48,384 nt of DNA, from assembly GCF_000313755.1 (NCBI RefSeq), contig NZ_AMZB01000082.1:1-48384 (forward strand). The letters run 5' to 3'. The first letter of the stretch is position 1, and every line of letters begins with the position of its first letter. The translations under genes were made by a program, and so were the position numbers. Under the pieces are notes generated by a model, which saw nothing but the letters and a program-made list of their open reading frames with translations, searched no databases and was not told the origin of the DNA. This document shows, piece by piece, positions 41,043 to 48,384 of this stretch. Origin of the DNA: Pseudomonas nitroreducens TX1 (GTDB lineage Bacteria; Pseudomonadota; Gammaproteobacteria; Pseudomonadales; Pseudomonadaceae).

Positions 41043-42257
41043 TTGACCAGCGTCGAATCCCTGCGCCGTGTGCTGTCCGGCATGCGCCCCACCGGGCGCC
41101 TGCACCTGGGGCATTACCACGGTGTGCTGCAGAACTGGGTGAAACTGCAACACGAGTACGAATGCTACTTCTCCATCGTCGACTGGCACGCCCTGACCAC
41201 CGAGTACGACGAGACCGCCAGCATCCGCCAGCACGTGCGCGACATGGCCATCGACTGGCTGGCGGTGGGCGTCAGCCCCAGCGCCGCCACGCTGTTCATC
41301 CAGTCCCAGGTGCCCGAGCACGCCGAGCTGAACCTGCTGCTGTCGATGATCTGCCCGCTGTCCTGGCTGGAACGCGTGCCCACCTACAAGGAACTGCAGG
41401 AGAAGCTCAGCCACAAGGACCTCTCCACCTTCGGTTTCCTCGGCTACCCGCTGTTGCAGGCCGCGGACATCCTGATCTATCGCGCAGGCCTGGTGCCAGT
41501 GGGCTCGGACCAGTTCCCCCATGTCGAATTCACCCGCGAGATCGCCCGCCGCTTCAACCACCTGTACGGCGGCGAGGTGGACTTCGAGGACCGCGCCCAG
41601 ACCGCCATCGCCCGCCTGGGCAAGAAGACCGGCAAGCTCTACAGCAATCTGCGCCGCGCCTGGCAGGAACAGGGCGACGCCCAGGCGCTGGAAACTGCCC
41701 GCGCGCTGCTCATGGAGCAGCAGAGCCTGACCCTGGGTGACCGTGACCGCCTGTTCGGCTATCTCGAAGGCAGCAGCCGGATGCTGCTGCCCGAGCCGCA
41801 GACCCTGACCAGTCACGCGCCGAGGATGCCGGGGCTGGATGGGCAGAAGATGTCCAAGTCACACCACAACACCATCGCCCTGCGCGACAGCCCGGCAGTG
41901 ATCGAAGAGAAGATTGCACGCATGCCCACCGACCCGGCGCGCGTGCACCGCCGCGATCCCGGCGAGCCGGAGCGTTGCCCGGTGTGGCAGTGGCACCTGA
42001 TCTACTCCGACGACGGCTGCCGCCAGTGGGTGCAGGAAGGCTGCCGCAGCGCCGGGATCGGTTGCCTTGACTGCAAGCGGCCGGTGATCGAGGCGATCCT
42101 CCACGAGTTGGCGCCGATCCAGGAGCGGGCGCTGGACTACGAGGACAACCCCGAGCTGGTGCGCAGCATCCTTGCCGAAGGCGCCGAGCGCGCCCGCGAG
42201 GCGGCGCGGGAGACCTTGGTGGAAGTGCGGCATGCGATGGGGCTGTCGTACCGCTGA
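41043..42257 (+). CDS. trpS: Tryptophanyl-tRNA synthetase with an Fe-S-type cysteine motif
   Basis: A 404-residue class I synthetase. The HIGH-type motif is HLGHYHG (21-27), the KMSKS loop is at 269-273. Compared with the Bacillus enzyme it has about 65 extra residues before KMSKS (about 180-245). Cysteines C312, C334, C341 and C344 (spacing 21, 6 and 2) nearly match the [4Fe-4S] motif C-x22-C-x6-C-x2-C reported for Thermotoga TrpRS. The start is TTG 41043, with GAGG at 41031-41034; the internal ATG at codon 14 would delete the first beta strand (VLSG). A possible -10, TATACT, lies at 41001-41006. It may or may not be the only TrpRS in the genome. Confidence 0.92.
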   Translation: MTSVESLRRVLSGMRPTGRLHLGHYHGVLQNWVKLQHEYECYFSIVDWHALTTEYDETASIRQHVRDMAIDWLAVGVSPSAATLFIQSQVPEHAELNLLLSMICPLSWLERVPTYKELQEKLSHKDLSTFGFLGYPLLQAADILIYRAGLVPVGSDQFPHVEFTREIARRFNHLYGGEVDFEDRAQTAIARLGKKTGKLYSNLRRAWQEQGDAQALETARALLMEQQSLTLGDRDRLFGYLEGSSRMLLPEPQTLTSHAPRMPGLDGQKMSKSHHNTIALRDSPAVIEEKIARMPTDPARVHRRDPGEPERCPVWQWHLIYSDDGCRQWVQEGCRSAGIGCLDCKRPVIEAILHELAPIQERALDYEDNPELVRSILAEGAERAREAARETLVEVRHAMGLSYR

Positions 42258-42278
42258 TCATGCGGCCTTGCCGATTCC

Positions 42279-42350
42279 GTAGGAGCGGACTTCGTCCGCG
42301 ATCGGCCATCGGCGCGATTCGGACCTATCGCGGACAAAGTCCGCTCCTAC
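42279..42350. repeat. REP doublet, GGAC type
   Basis: Two 24-base units in opposite orientation, starting GTAGGAGCGGACTTCGTCCG (42279) and ending GACAAAGTCCGCTCCTAC (42350), flank 24 bases. The core is GGACTTCGTCC, different from the GAGC type elsewhere in the window. It lies between trpS and scpA. Confidence 0.9.
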
Positions 42351-42455
42351 CCCAAGGCATGCCGCGTGCGATGCAAATCCGCCAAAACCCCCTCGCGCCG
42401 CCGGCAAAAGCAGGGATAATGCCGCCTTCCAACCCCAGCGCCTGACGAGTGGCCG

Positions 42456-43472
42456 ATGAGTGACCTGACCGAGCCGGAAGCCCCCGCCGCTGCCCCTGAA
42501 TACCAGGTGCCGGTGCAGCTGGCGCTCGTCTACGGCGAGGCCCTGACGGAGATGCCGCAGGACCTGTACATTCCGCCGGACGCCCTGGAGGTTTTCCTCG
42601 AAGCCTTCGAAGGCCCGCTCGACCTGCTGCTTTATCTCATCCGCAAGCAGAACATCAACATCCTCGACATCCCCGTGGCGGAGATCACCCGCCAGTACAT
42701 GGGGTACGTCGAGCTGATGAAATCCGTGCGCCTGGAACTCGCCGCCGAATACCTGGTGATGGCCGCCATGCTCGCCGAGATCAAGTCGCGCATGCTGCTG
42801 CCGCGCTCGGCCGAGGCCGAGGAAGACGAGGAAGACCCGCGCGCCGAGTTGATCCGCCGCCTGCAGGAGTACGAGCGCTTCAAGAAGGCCGCCGAGGACC
42901 TCGACGACCTGCCGCGCCTGGGCCGCGACTACGTGGTCCCCACCGTCGCCGCACCGGATGCGCGGGCGCGCCGGCTGCTGCCGGAAGTGGACATGCAGGA
43001 GCTGATGCTGTGCATGGCCGAGGTACTGCGCCGCGCCGACCTGTTCGAAAGCCACCAGGTCACCCGCGAGATGCTGTCCACCCGCGAGCGCATGACCGAA
43101 ATCCTCGAACGCCTGAAGGGCGAAGGCTTCGTGCCCTTCATCACGCTGTTCCGTGTCGAGGAAGGCAAGCTCGGCGTAGTGGTGACCTTCATGGCGGTGC
43201 TGGAACTAGTCAAGGAACAACTGGTGGAACTGGTGCAGAACGAAGCCTTCGCGCCCATCCACGTCCGCGCCCGCACGGAAGTGCAGGAAGGCGCCGCACG
43301 TTTCGGGGAAGCATCGGAAGACGTGCTGGAAGAGGGCGACGAAGACGTCTTCGAGCCGCGCGAGGAGCCGCCGCCCGAGCTGACCTTCGAGGACGGTCAT
43401 TTCGACGGCCCCGAAGGCGAGGCGGCGCTCGACCAGGCACTGGATGGCGAGCCGGACGACGAGTCGCTCTGA
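42456..43472 (+). CDS. scpA: Segregation and condensation protein ScpA
   Basis: A 338-residue kleisin that bridges SMC heads together with ScpB. The N-terminal kleisin helix is clear (FEGPLDLLLYLIRKQNINILDIPVAEI written as EGPLDLLLYLIRKQNINI, about 51-68), then EYLVMAAMLAEIKSRMLLP. The C-terminal winged helix (TFMAVLELVKEQLVELVQNE, about 248-267) follows. The ends are extended: about 45 residues in front of the conserved start and an acidic tail (EDVLEEGDEDVFEPREEPPPE). The ATG at 42456 has a modest site; the true start could be at an internal codon. scpB follows after 76 bases. Confidence 0.92.
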   Translation: MSDLTEPEAPAAAPEYQVPVQLALVYGEALTEMPQDLYIPPDALEVFLEAFEGPLDLLLYLIRKQNINILDIPVAEITRQYMGYVELMKSVRLELAAEYLVMAAMLAEIKSRMLLPRSAEAEEDEEDPRAELIRRLQEYERFKKAAEDLDDLPRLGRDYVVPTVAAPDARARRLLPEVDMQELMLCMAEVLRRADLFESHQVTREMLSTRERMTEILERLKGEGFVPFITLFRVEEGKLGVVVTFMAVLELVKEQLVELVQNEAFAPIHVRARTEVQEGAARFGEASEDVLEEGDEDVFEPREEPPPELTFEDGHFDGPEGEAALDQALDGEPDDESL

Positions 43473-43548
43473 TCGTTGCCCTGGCGGCGCGCTTTGAGTA
43501 GCTTTCCCGGCTGAACCGCTTAACCTTCAACTCCGACCCGAGCCACCG

Positions 43549-44607
43549 ATGAATCTCTCCGACCCGCAAGAACTGGCGACCCTGCTCGAAGGCATCCTCC
43601 TGGCTGCCGGCAAGCCCATGTCGCTGGAGCGCCTCGGCGAGCTGTTCGAGGAGGCCGAGCGCCCCGAGCCGCAGCAGTTCCGCGATGCGCTGGCGGTGCT
43701 GAGCCTGTCCTGTTCCGGACGCGCCTTCGAGTTGAAGGAAGTCGCCACCGGCTACCGCCTGCAGGTGCGCGAGAAATTCGCCCCGTGGGTCGGCCGGCTC
43801 TGGGAGGAGCGCCCGCAGCGCTATTCCCGTGCACTGCTGGAAACCCTGGCGCTGATCGCCTACCGCCAGCCCATCACCCGTGGCGAGATCGAGGAAATCC
43901 GTGGCGTCGCGGTGAACACCCAGATCGTCAAGACGCTCATGGAGCGCGAGTGGATCCGCATCGTCGGTTACCGCGAAGTTCCCGGTCGCCCGGCCATGCT
44001 CGCCACCACCCGCACCTTCCTCGACTACTTCAACCTGAAAAGCCTGGAGGACCTGCCGCCGCTGGCCGAGCTGAAACTGATGGAGCCCGAGCCGCAGCCG
44101 ATCCTCGAGGACATGGCGCCGGTGGCCAGCCTGCCGGACCCCGAGGAGTACGACGAGGACTACATCCCGCCATCGCTGCAGGCGCTGGCCGACCAGGCAG
44201 TGCGCGACGCCGGCGAGGAACCGGAACCCGCGCCGCCGGAAGAGCCGAAGGAGGAGACCAGCTTCCGCAGCCTGCTCGCCGAGCTGGACGAAATGGAGCA
44301 GGGGCTGAAAACCGACTTCGACGATCTGATCGATCGTCCGCCGAGCGACGACGAGGACACCGGCGTGGATGCCGACTTCAGCGGCGTGCATGGGCTCCCG
44401 GAAGTCGAGCCGCAGGACGAAGCCCGAGTGCCTGTCCAATCCGGTGCGCAAGGCCAGCCTGAAACGGAGGCCATGCCTGACCTGCCCGCGCCACCGACGG
44501 CCCCCGCACCGCCTGTACCGGCGCAAGACGAATGGGACGAGGAGCGTGCCCTGCGCGAAGCCATGCTCGAGGAAATGGAGTTCAACGCGCGCAATCGCGA
44601 CCATTGA
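43549..44607 (+). CDS. scpB: Segregation and condensation protein ScpB with long acidic tail
   Basis: A 352-residue partner of ScpA and SMC. The conserved part, two winged helices, covers about 1-190: LEGILLAAGKPMSLERLGELF at the start and ETLALIAYRQPITRGEIEEIRG in the centre, then GRPAMLATTRTFLDYFNL. Residues about 190-352 form an acidic, proline-rich, low-complexity tail absent from the shorter Bacillus protein. It is the last gene of the scp pair and no rluB-type gene follows; bglX begins 202 bases downstream and the gap holds nothing recognisable. Confidence 0.93.
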   Translation: MNLSDPQELATLLEGILLAAGKPMSLERLGELFEEAERPEPQQFRDALAVLSLSCSGRAFELKEVATGYRLQVREKFAPWVGRLWEERPQRYSRALLETLALIAYRQPITRGEIEEIRGVAVNTQIVKTLMEREWIRIVGYREVPGRPAMLATTRTFLDYFNLKSLEDLPPLAELKLMEPEPQPILEDMAPVASLPDPEEYDEDYIPPSLQALADQAVRDAGEEPEPAPPEEPKEETSFRSLLAELDEMEQGLKTDFDDLIDRPPSDDEDTGVDADFSGVHGLPEVEPQDEARVPVQSGAQGQPETEAMPDLPAPPTAPAPPVPAQDEWDEERALREAMLEEMEFNARNRDH

Positions 44608-44809
44608 TACCAGGCTCTGGCGCATTTGCCCCAGGCTTTCCAGCCGTTCGGTGATTGACTTCCGCCCGCGGCGCGACGACCTTATGTGCCGCGTTCGCAA
44701 GGCGCTGGCGGCAACACCCGGGGATGCCGCCCGAACAACCGCCCTGACGACGCCTCTTAACCACATTCCACAGTGAGCTGGCGCCTCGCGCAGGCTGCTG
44801 AGTACCCAT

Positions 44810-47122
44810 ATGAAAAGAACTCCAATCAGCCGTATCTGCTGGCTCGGCCTCCTGCTGGGCCTGAGCAGCGCTTCGCTTTCCGCCGCCCAGGCGCCCGCCG
44901 CCGCACCTGCCGTGCCGCTGGCCGGGCAGTCGAAGGACGCCTTCATCGACAGCCTGATGCAGCGCATGACGCTGGAAGAGAAGATCGGCCAGCTGCGCCT
45001 GGTCAGCGTCGGACCGGACCATCCCAAGCCGGTTTTGCTGAAGGAAATTGCCGAAGGCACCACGGGCGCGGTGTTCAACACCGTCGTCCGCCCGGGCATC
45101 CGCGACCTGCAGGATGCGGCCATGAAGAGCCGGCTGAAGATTCCGCTGTTCTTCGCCTATGACGTGGTCCACGGCCATCGCACCGTGTTCCCCATCGGCC
45201 TGGGCCTGGCGGCGAGCTGGGACCTGGCGGCCATCGAGCGCAGCGCCCGCGTCTCGGCCATCGAGGCCAGCGCCGACGGCCTCAACCTGACCTATTCGCC
45301 CACCGTCGACATCGCCCGCGACCCACGCTGGGGCCGGGTTTCCGAAGGCTTCGGCGAAGACGCCTGGCTGACCAGCAAGGTCGCCGCCGCGGTGGTCAAG
45401 GGCTACCAGGGCAAGGGGCTGAACCAGCCGGAAACCATCATGGCCGGGGTCAAGCACTTCGCCCTGTATGGAGCCGGCGAAGGCGGACGCGACTACAACA
45501 CCGTGGACATGAGCCCGCAGCGCATGTTCCAGGACTACCTGCCGCCGTACCGCGCGGCCATCGACGCCGGCGCCGGCGCGGTGATGGTCTCGCTGAACAG
45601 CATCAACGGCGTGCCGGCCACCGCCAACAAGTGGCTGCTGCAGGACCTGCTGCGCGGCCAGTGGGGCTACAAGGGCCTGACCCTGAGCGACCACGGCGCG
45701 GTGCTGGAGCTGATCAAGCACGGCGTGGCCGCCACCGAGCGCGACGCCACCCAGGCGGCGATCAACGCCGGGGTCGAGATGAACATGAACGACGACCTCT
45801 ACGGCAAGCACATGCCCGAGCTGCTCAAGGCCGGGCTGATCAGCCAGGACGAGATCGACCGTGCCTGCCGCGACGTGCTCGCCGCCAAGTGGGACATGGG
45901 CCTGTTCCAGGACCCGTACCGCTACCTGCAGGGCAAGGACCCGGTGGACACCGACGCCGAGGAGCGCCTGCACCGCGCCGACGCCCGCGAGATCGCGCGC
46001 AAGGGCATGGTCCTGCTGAAGAACGAAGGCGGCGTGCTGCCGCTCAAGCGTGACGGCGTGATCGCCCTGATCGGTCCGCTGGCCGACAGCAAGCGCGACG
46101 TGATGGGTAGCTGGTCCGCCGCCGGTAAGGCCTTCCAGGCCGTGACCGTGCTCGAAGGCATGGGCGCCGCCACCCGCGGCCACGCCGCGCTGCTGTATGC
46201 CAAGGGGGCCAACGTCACCGACGATCCGGAAATCGTCAAATACCTCAACGAGTACAGCGAAGACGTCAAGGTCGACCCGCGCAGCCCGCAAGCCATGATC
46301 GAGGAAGCCGTCGAGAAGGCGAAGCAGGCCGACGTGGTGGTGGCTGTGGTCGGCGAATCCCAGGGCATGGCCCACGAGGCGTCGAGCAAGACCAACCTGC
46401 ACATCGCGCAGAGCCAGGTCGAGCTGCTCAAGGCCCTCAAGGCGACCGGCAAGCCCCTGGTGCTGGTGCTGATGAACGGCCGGCCGATGGACCTGCGCTG
46501 GGAAAGCGCCAACGCCGACGCCGTGCTGGAAACCTGGTTCAGCGGCACCGAAGGCGGCAACGCCATCGCCGATGTGCTGTTCGGCGACTACAACCCCTCG
46601 GGCAAGCTGACCATGACCTTCCCGCGCTCGGTGGGCCAGGTGCCGATCTACTACAACCACCTGAACACCGGCCGCCCGTTCGATCACGAGCACCCGAACA
46701 AGTACACCTCGCGCTACTTCGACTCGCAGAATGGCCCGCTGTACCCCTTCGGCTACGGCCTGAGCTACACCGAGTTCAGCGTCTCGGACGTGACGATGTC
46801 GGGCAGCAAGCTGAAGAAGGGCGACCAGCTGACCGCCAGCGTGACCGTGAAGAACACCGGAAAGCTCGCCGGCGAGACCACCGTGCAGCTCTACCTGCGC
46901 GACGTCGCCGCGTCCATCAGCCGCCCGGTCAAGGAGCTCAAGGGTTTCGAGAAGATCATGCTCAAGCCGGGAGAATCGAAGGTAGTGCAGTTCCCGATCC
47001 GCGAGGAAGACCTGCGCTTCTACGACAGCCAGCTGCGCTACGCTTCCGAGCCGGGCGAGTTCAGGGTCTACGTCGGCCTGGATTCGGACAACGTGAAGGA
47101 GCAGAGCTTCACGCTGCTCTAA
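44810..47122 (+). CDS. bglX: Periplasmic beta-glucosidase BglX (GH3)
   Basis: A 770-residue periplasmic glycosidase of family GH3. The signal peptide ends near residue 25. The N-terminal GH3 barrel carries the catalytic aspartate D294 in LTLSDHGAVLEL, and the substrate loop has DIARDPRWGRVSEGFGED. The second domain (from about 400) starts GMVLLKNEGGVLPL; a fibronectin-III-like C-terminal domain (about 665-770) closes the protein. It hydrolyses beta-linked glucosides such as gentiobiose or cyclic glucan fragments in studied members. The ribosome site is weak. A strong terminator follows. Confidence 0.95.
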   Translation: MKRTPISRICWLGLLLGLSSASLSAAQAPAAAPAVPLAGQSKDAFIDSLMQRMTLEEKIGQLRLVSVGPDHPKPVLLKEIAEGTTGAVFNTVVRPGIRDLQDAAMKSRLKIPLFFAYDVVHGHRTVFPIGLGLAASWDLAAIERSARVSAIEASADGLNLTYSPTVDIARDPRWGRVSEGFGEDAWLTSKVAAAVVKGYQGKGLNQPETIMAGVKHFALYGAGEGGRDYNTVDMSPQRMFQDYLPPYRAAIDAGAGAVMVSLNSINGVPATANKWLLQDLLRGQWGYKGLTLSDHGAVLELIKHGVAATERDATQAAINAGVEMNMNDDLYGKHMPELLKAGLISQDEIDRACRDVLAAKWDMGLFQDPYRYLQGKDPVDTDAEERLHRADAREIARKGMVLLKNEGGVLPLKRDGVIALIGPLADSKRDVMGSWSAAGKAFQAVTVLEGMGAATRGHAALLYAKGANVTDDPEIVKYLNEYSEDVKVDPRSPQAMIEEAVEKAKQADVVVAVVGESQGMAHEASSKTNLHIAQSQVELLKALKATGKPLVLVLMNGRPMDLRWESANADAVLETWFSGTEGGNAIADVLFGDYNPSGKLTMTFPRSVGQVPIYYNHLNTGRPFDHEHPNKYTSRYFDSQNGPLYPFGYGLSYTEFSVSDVTMSGSKLKKGDQLTASVTVKNTGKLAGETTVQLYLRDVAASISRPVKELKGFEKIMLKPGESKVVQFPIREEDLRFYDSQLRYASEPGEFRVYVGLDSDNVKEQSFTLL

Positions 47123-47145
47123 GTGCTACCGACGGGTTGCAACAG

Positions 47146-47178
47146 AAAACGCCACGGCTGACCCAGCCGTGGCGTTTT
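47146..47178. terminator. Bidirectional terminator after bglX
   Basis: A perfect 15-bp stem (AAAACGCCACGGCTG, 47146-47160, with CAGCCGTGGCGTTTT, 47164-47178) around ACC has A- and T-runs on both sides, so it can end bglX and the convergent membrane-protein gene. Confidence 0.93.
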
Positions 47179-47182
47179 GCTT

Positions 47183-47962
47183 TCAGGCGGTTTTGGCTGT
47201 CCTGCGGGAGCGAAGCCCGATCAGCCAACGCACTGCGGCTTGTACCAACACGGCAAGCAGCGCCGCCTCGGCAAAGCTGGGCAGGGTGTCATTGTCCGGC
47301 AAGCGCAGCGCCAGCCACAGGCAGAACGCCGCGAAGGCCGGTCGCCCGCTGACCATGCCGCGCAGCAGGGCGATGACGAAGCCTGCGCCGTGCAGCCGCT
47401 GCGACGACACGCAGAGCACGATGGAGAGCAGCGGAAACACGGCCAGCAGACCGCTCCAACTCGGTCCGGCCCAGCCGGCGAGCGCGGTGACGGCCAGGGT
47501 GAGCAGCGCGCCGGCGAGCATGCGCAGGCCCAGTTCCAAGCGGCCCAGTGCGGCGACGCTGGCCGGCAGTTCGGCGCGGGGCATGAACAGCTGGCTGGTC
47601 AGCGTACCCAGGGCCGCAGCGGCCAGTGCCCAGATGGGGAGGGCTGGCAGTTGCGTCAGCCCCCAGGCGGCGACCAGCCAAGCCAGCATTGCGCCGCTCA
47701 GGGCCAGCGGCCAGGCATGTCCTCGGCACAGCCAGGCATAGGCGAAGTTGAACGCTTCCGAAGCGAAGATCGCTGCCAGCGCCAGCACTGCGGCCTGTGC
47801 GCCGAACGCATGGCCGTGCGCCACGGTGATCAGGTAGAGGATCGGCCCCGCGATGGCGGGCAGGGCGGCGAGACAGCCGGCAACGGTCGGCCCCCACCAG
47901 CGCCCGGAAAGGGAGACCAGCAGCAGGAATAGCGGAACCAGGGTGAGCTTGAGGGCGAGCAT
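47183..47962 (-). CDS. Polytopic membrane protein of unknown function
   Basis: A 259-residue inner-membrane protein with about eight helices and few charged residues (MLALKLTLVPLFLLLVSLSG at the N-terminus, then GPTVAGCLAALPAIAGPILYL). No motif I know assigns a function; it resembles uncharacterised proteins with duplicated helical halves. The start is placed at the M before LALKLTLV (47960-47962), since the longer frame begins with a hydrophilic leader and overlaps the divergent gene's promoter. No good ribosome site. It is divergent from the DUF1289 gene. Confidence 0.7.
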   Translation of the reverse strand: MLALKLTLVPLFLLLVSLSGRWWGPTVAGCLAALPAIAGPILYLITVAHGHAFGAQAAVLALAAIFASEAFNFAYAWLCRGHAWPLALSGAMLAWLVAAWGLTQLPALPIWALAAAALGTLTSQLFMPRAELPASVAALGRLELGLRMLAGALLTLAVTALAGWAGPSWSGLLAVFPLLSIVLCVSSQRLHGAGFVIALLRGMVSGRPAFAAFCLWLALRLPDNDTLPSFAEAALLAVLVQAAVRWLIGLRSRRTAKTA

Positions 47963-48114
47963 GGGCGCAGTCGGAAAGCGTGGAGGGCGGATTCTAGCGC
48001 TTCGATTGCCTGGGTCGATGGCACCGATGGGCAAATCGAGTTGGACCTTGGCGCCGCGCGGGTGTCCATTGTCCAGGCCCACTGACGCTCATCCACCCCG
48101 TCGAGAGGAAGTCC

Positions 48115-48297
48115 GTGAAGAGTCCGTGCATCAATATTTGCGAGTTCGAAGAAGGCATCTGCCTGGGCTGCGGCCGCAGCCGCGAGGAAATCAAGGCGTG
48201 GAAGCGCGTCGATCACCTGGGCCAGGAGGCGATCCGGGCCGAGGCGGACATGCGCCTGCTGGTGCTGGAGGCGCAGGGGAAGCGGCTTTATCGCTGA
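48115..48297 (+). CDS. DUF1289 small cysteine-rich protein
   Basis: A 60-residue protein of the DUF1289 (YdhL-type) family. Cysteines C5, C9, C16 and C19 (SPCINICEFEEGICLGCGR) suggest a bound metal, probably zinc or an iron-sulfur centre; the rest is a helical basic tail ending RLYR. It starts with GTG 48115, with GAGAGGAAG upstream at good spacing. Function unknown. It is divergent from the membrane-protein gene, and a REP array follows. Confidence 0.85.
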   Translation: MKSPCINICEFEEGICLGCGRSREEIKAWKRVDHLGQEAIRAEADMRLLVLEAQGKRLYR

Positions 48298-48318
48298 GCG
48301 GCGTTCGGCGTGGCGGCT

Positions 48319-48384
48319 GTTCGCGAGCAAGCTCGCTCCTACGAAGAGCCAGCGCTCCGCCCCCTGTAGGAGCGAGCTTGCTCG
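48319..48384. repeat. REP sequences at the window end, GAGC type
   Basis: A unit reading GTTCGCGAGCAAGCTCGCTC (48319-48342) is followed after 23 bases by a unit in the other orientation, GTAGGAGCGAGCTTGCTCG (48366-48384), which is cut by the window edge. The order is reversed relative to the doublets at 20031 and 42279. Confidence 0.85.

Overview
The window reads as chromosomal DNA of a Pseudomonas close to, but not identical with, P. aeruginosa. The evidence is high GC with strong third-position bias, an AmrZ regulator almost identical to the P. aeruginosa protein as I remember it, the phhRABC phenylalanine cluster, the CpxR/CpxS set beside yciB-yciI, and Pseudomonas-type REP sequences between genes. 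Gene order is P. aeruginosa-like in blocks (tRNA-Arg/DUF4124/mgtE; trkH to scpB), but the blocks are rearranged. The species cannot be fixed from this window.

Layout. 1-4.4 kb: 3' end of a tRNA-Arg, a DUF4124 lipoprotein-like gene, the Mg2+ transporter mgtE with a possible leader peptide, amrZ, phnN and a PhnO-like acetyltransferase. 4.45-4.53 kb: tRNA-Arg(CCU). 4.6-13.1 kb (minus strand): a translationally coupled operon wecB-nfrB-nfrA-ybcH followed by a membrane diguanylate cyclase gene. This is a compact version of the c-di-GMP-controlled secreted glycan (phage N4 receptor) pathway of E. coli. 13.4-20.0 kb: a LysR regulator, a three-gene ABC importer of the 2-aminoethylphosphonate type and an FAD amine oxidase of the phosphonate-linked family. 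20.1-21.2 kb: a CorA/ZntB-like transporter. 21.3-25.6 kb: phhABC (phenylalanine to tyrosine, pterin recycling, aromatic transamination) divergent from its regulator phhR. 26-32.3 kb: a small membrane protein, the Lhr helicase, a DUF962 protein and an AraC regulator. 32.4-39.3 kb (minus strand): trkH, a degenerate kinase-like protein, cpxS, cpxP, cpxR, a coiled-coil membrane protein, yciI and yciB; a plus-strand nitroreductase gene (34.1-34.6 kb) lies inside this block. 39.5-44.6 kb (plus): rnm, yciO, trpS, scpA, scpB. 44.8-48.3 kb: periplasmic beta-glucosidase bglX, a membrane protein and a DUF1289 protein.

Functional links. The glycan operon holds sugar-nucleotide supply (WecB), synthase with a predicted c-di-GMP-binding tail (NfrB), outer-membrane TPR/porin exporter (NfrA), a periplasmic glycosidase-like protein (YbcH) and a nearby source of c-di-GMP. 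The phosphonate importer and oxidase form a salvage unit whose C-P cleavage enzymes are not in the window. The Cpx block has a tandem GTAAA box in front of cpxP, implying feedback.

Unexplained structure: two copies (14.3 and 25.7 kb) of a non-coding multi-hairpin element in which one perfect stem has entirely different flanking bases in the two copies but still pairs, several REP doublets of two sequence types, and a TrpRS with a cysteine pattern that nearly matches the iron-sulfur motif of Thermotoga TrpRS. No transposase, prophage, plasmid or CRISPR feature was seen.
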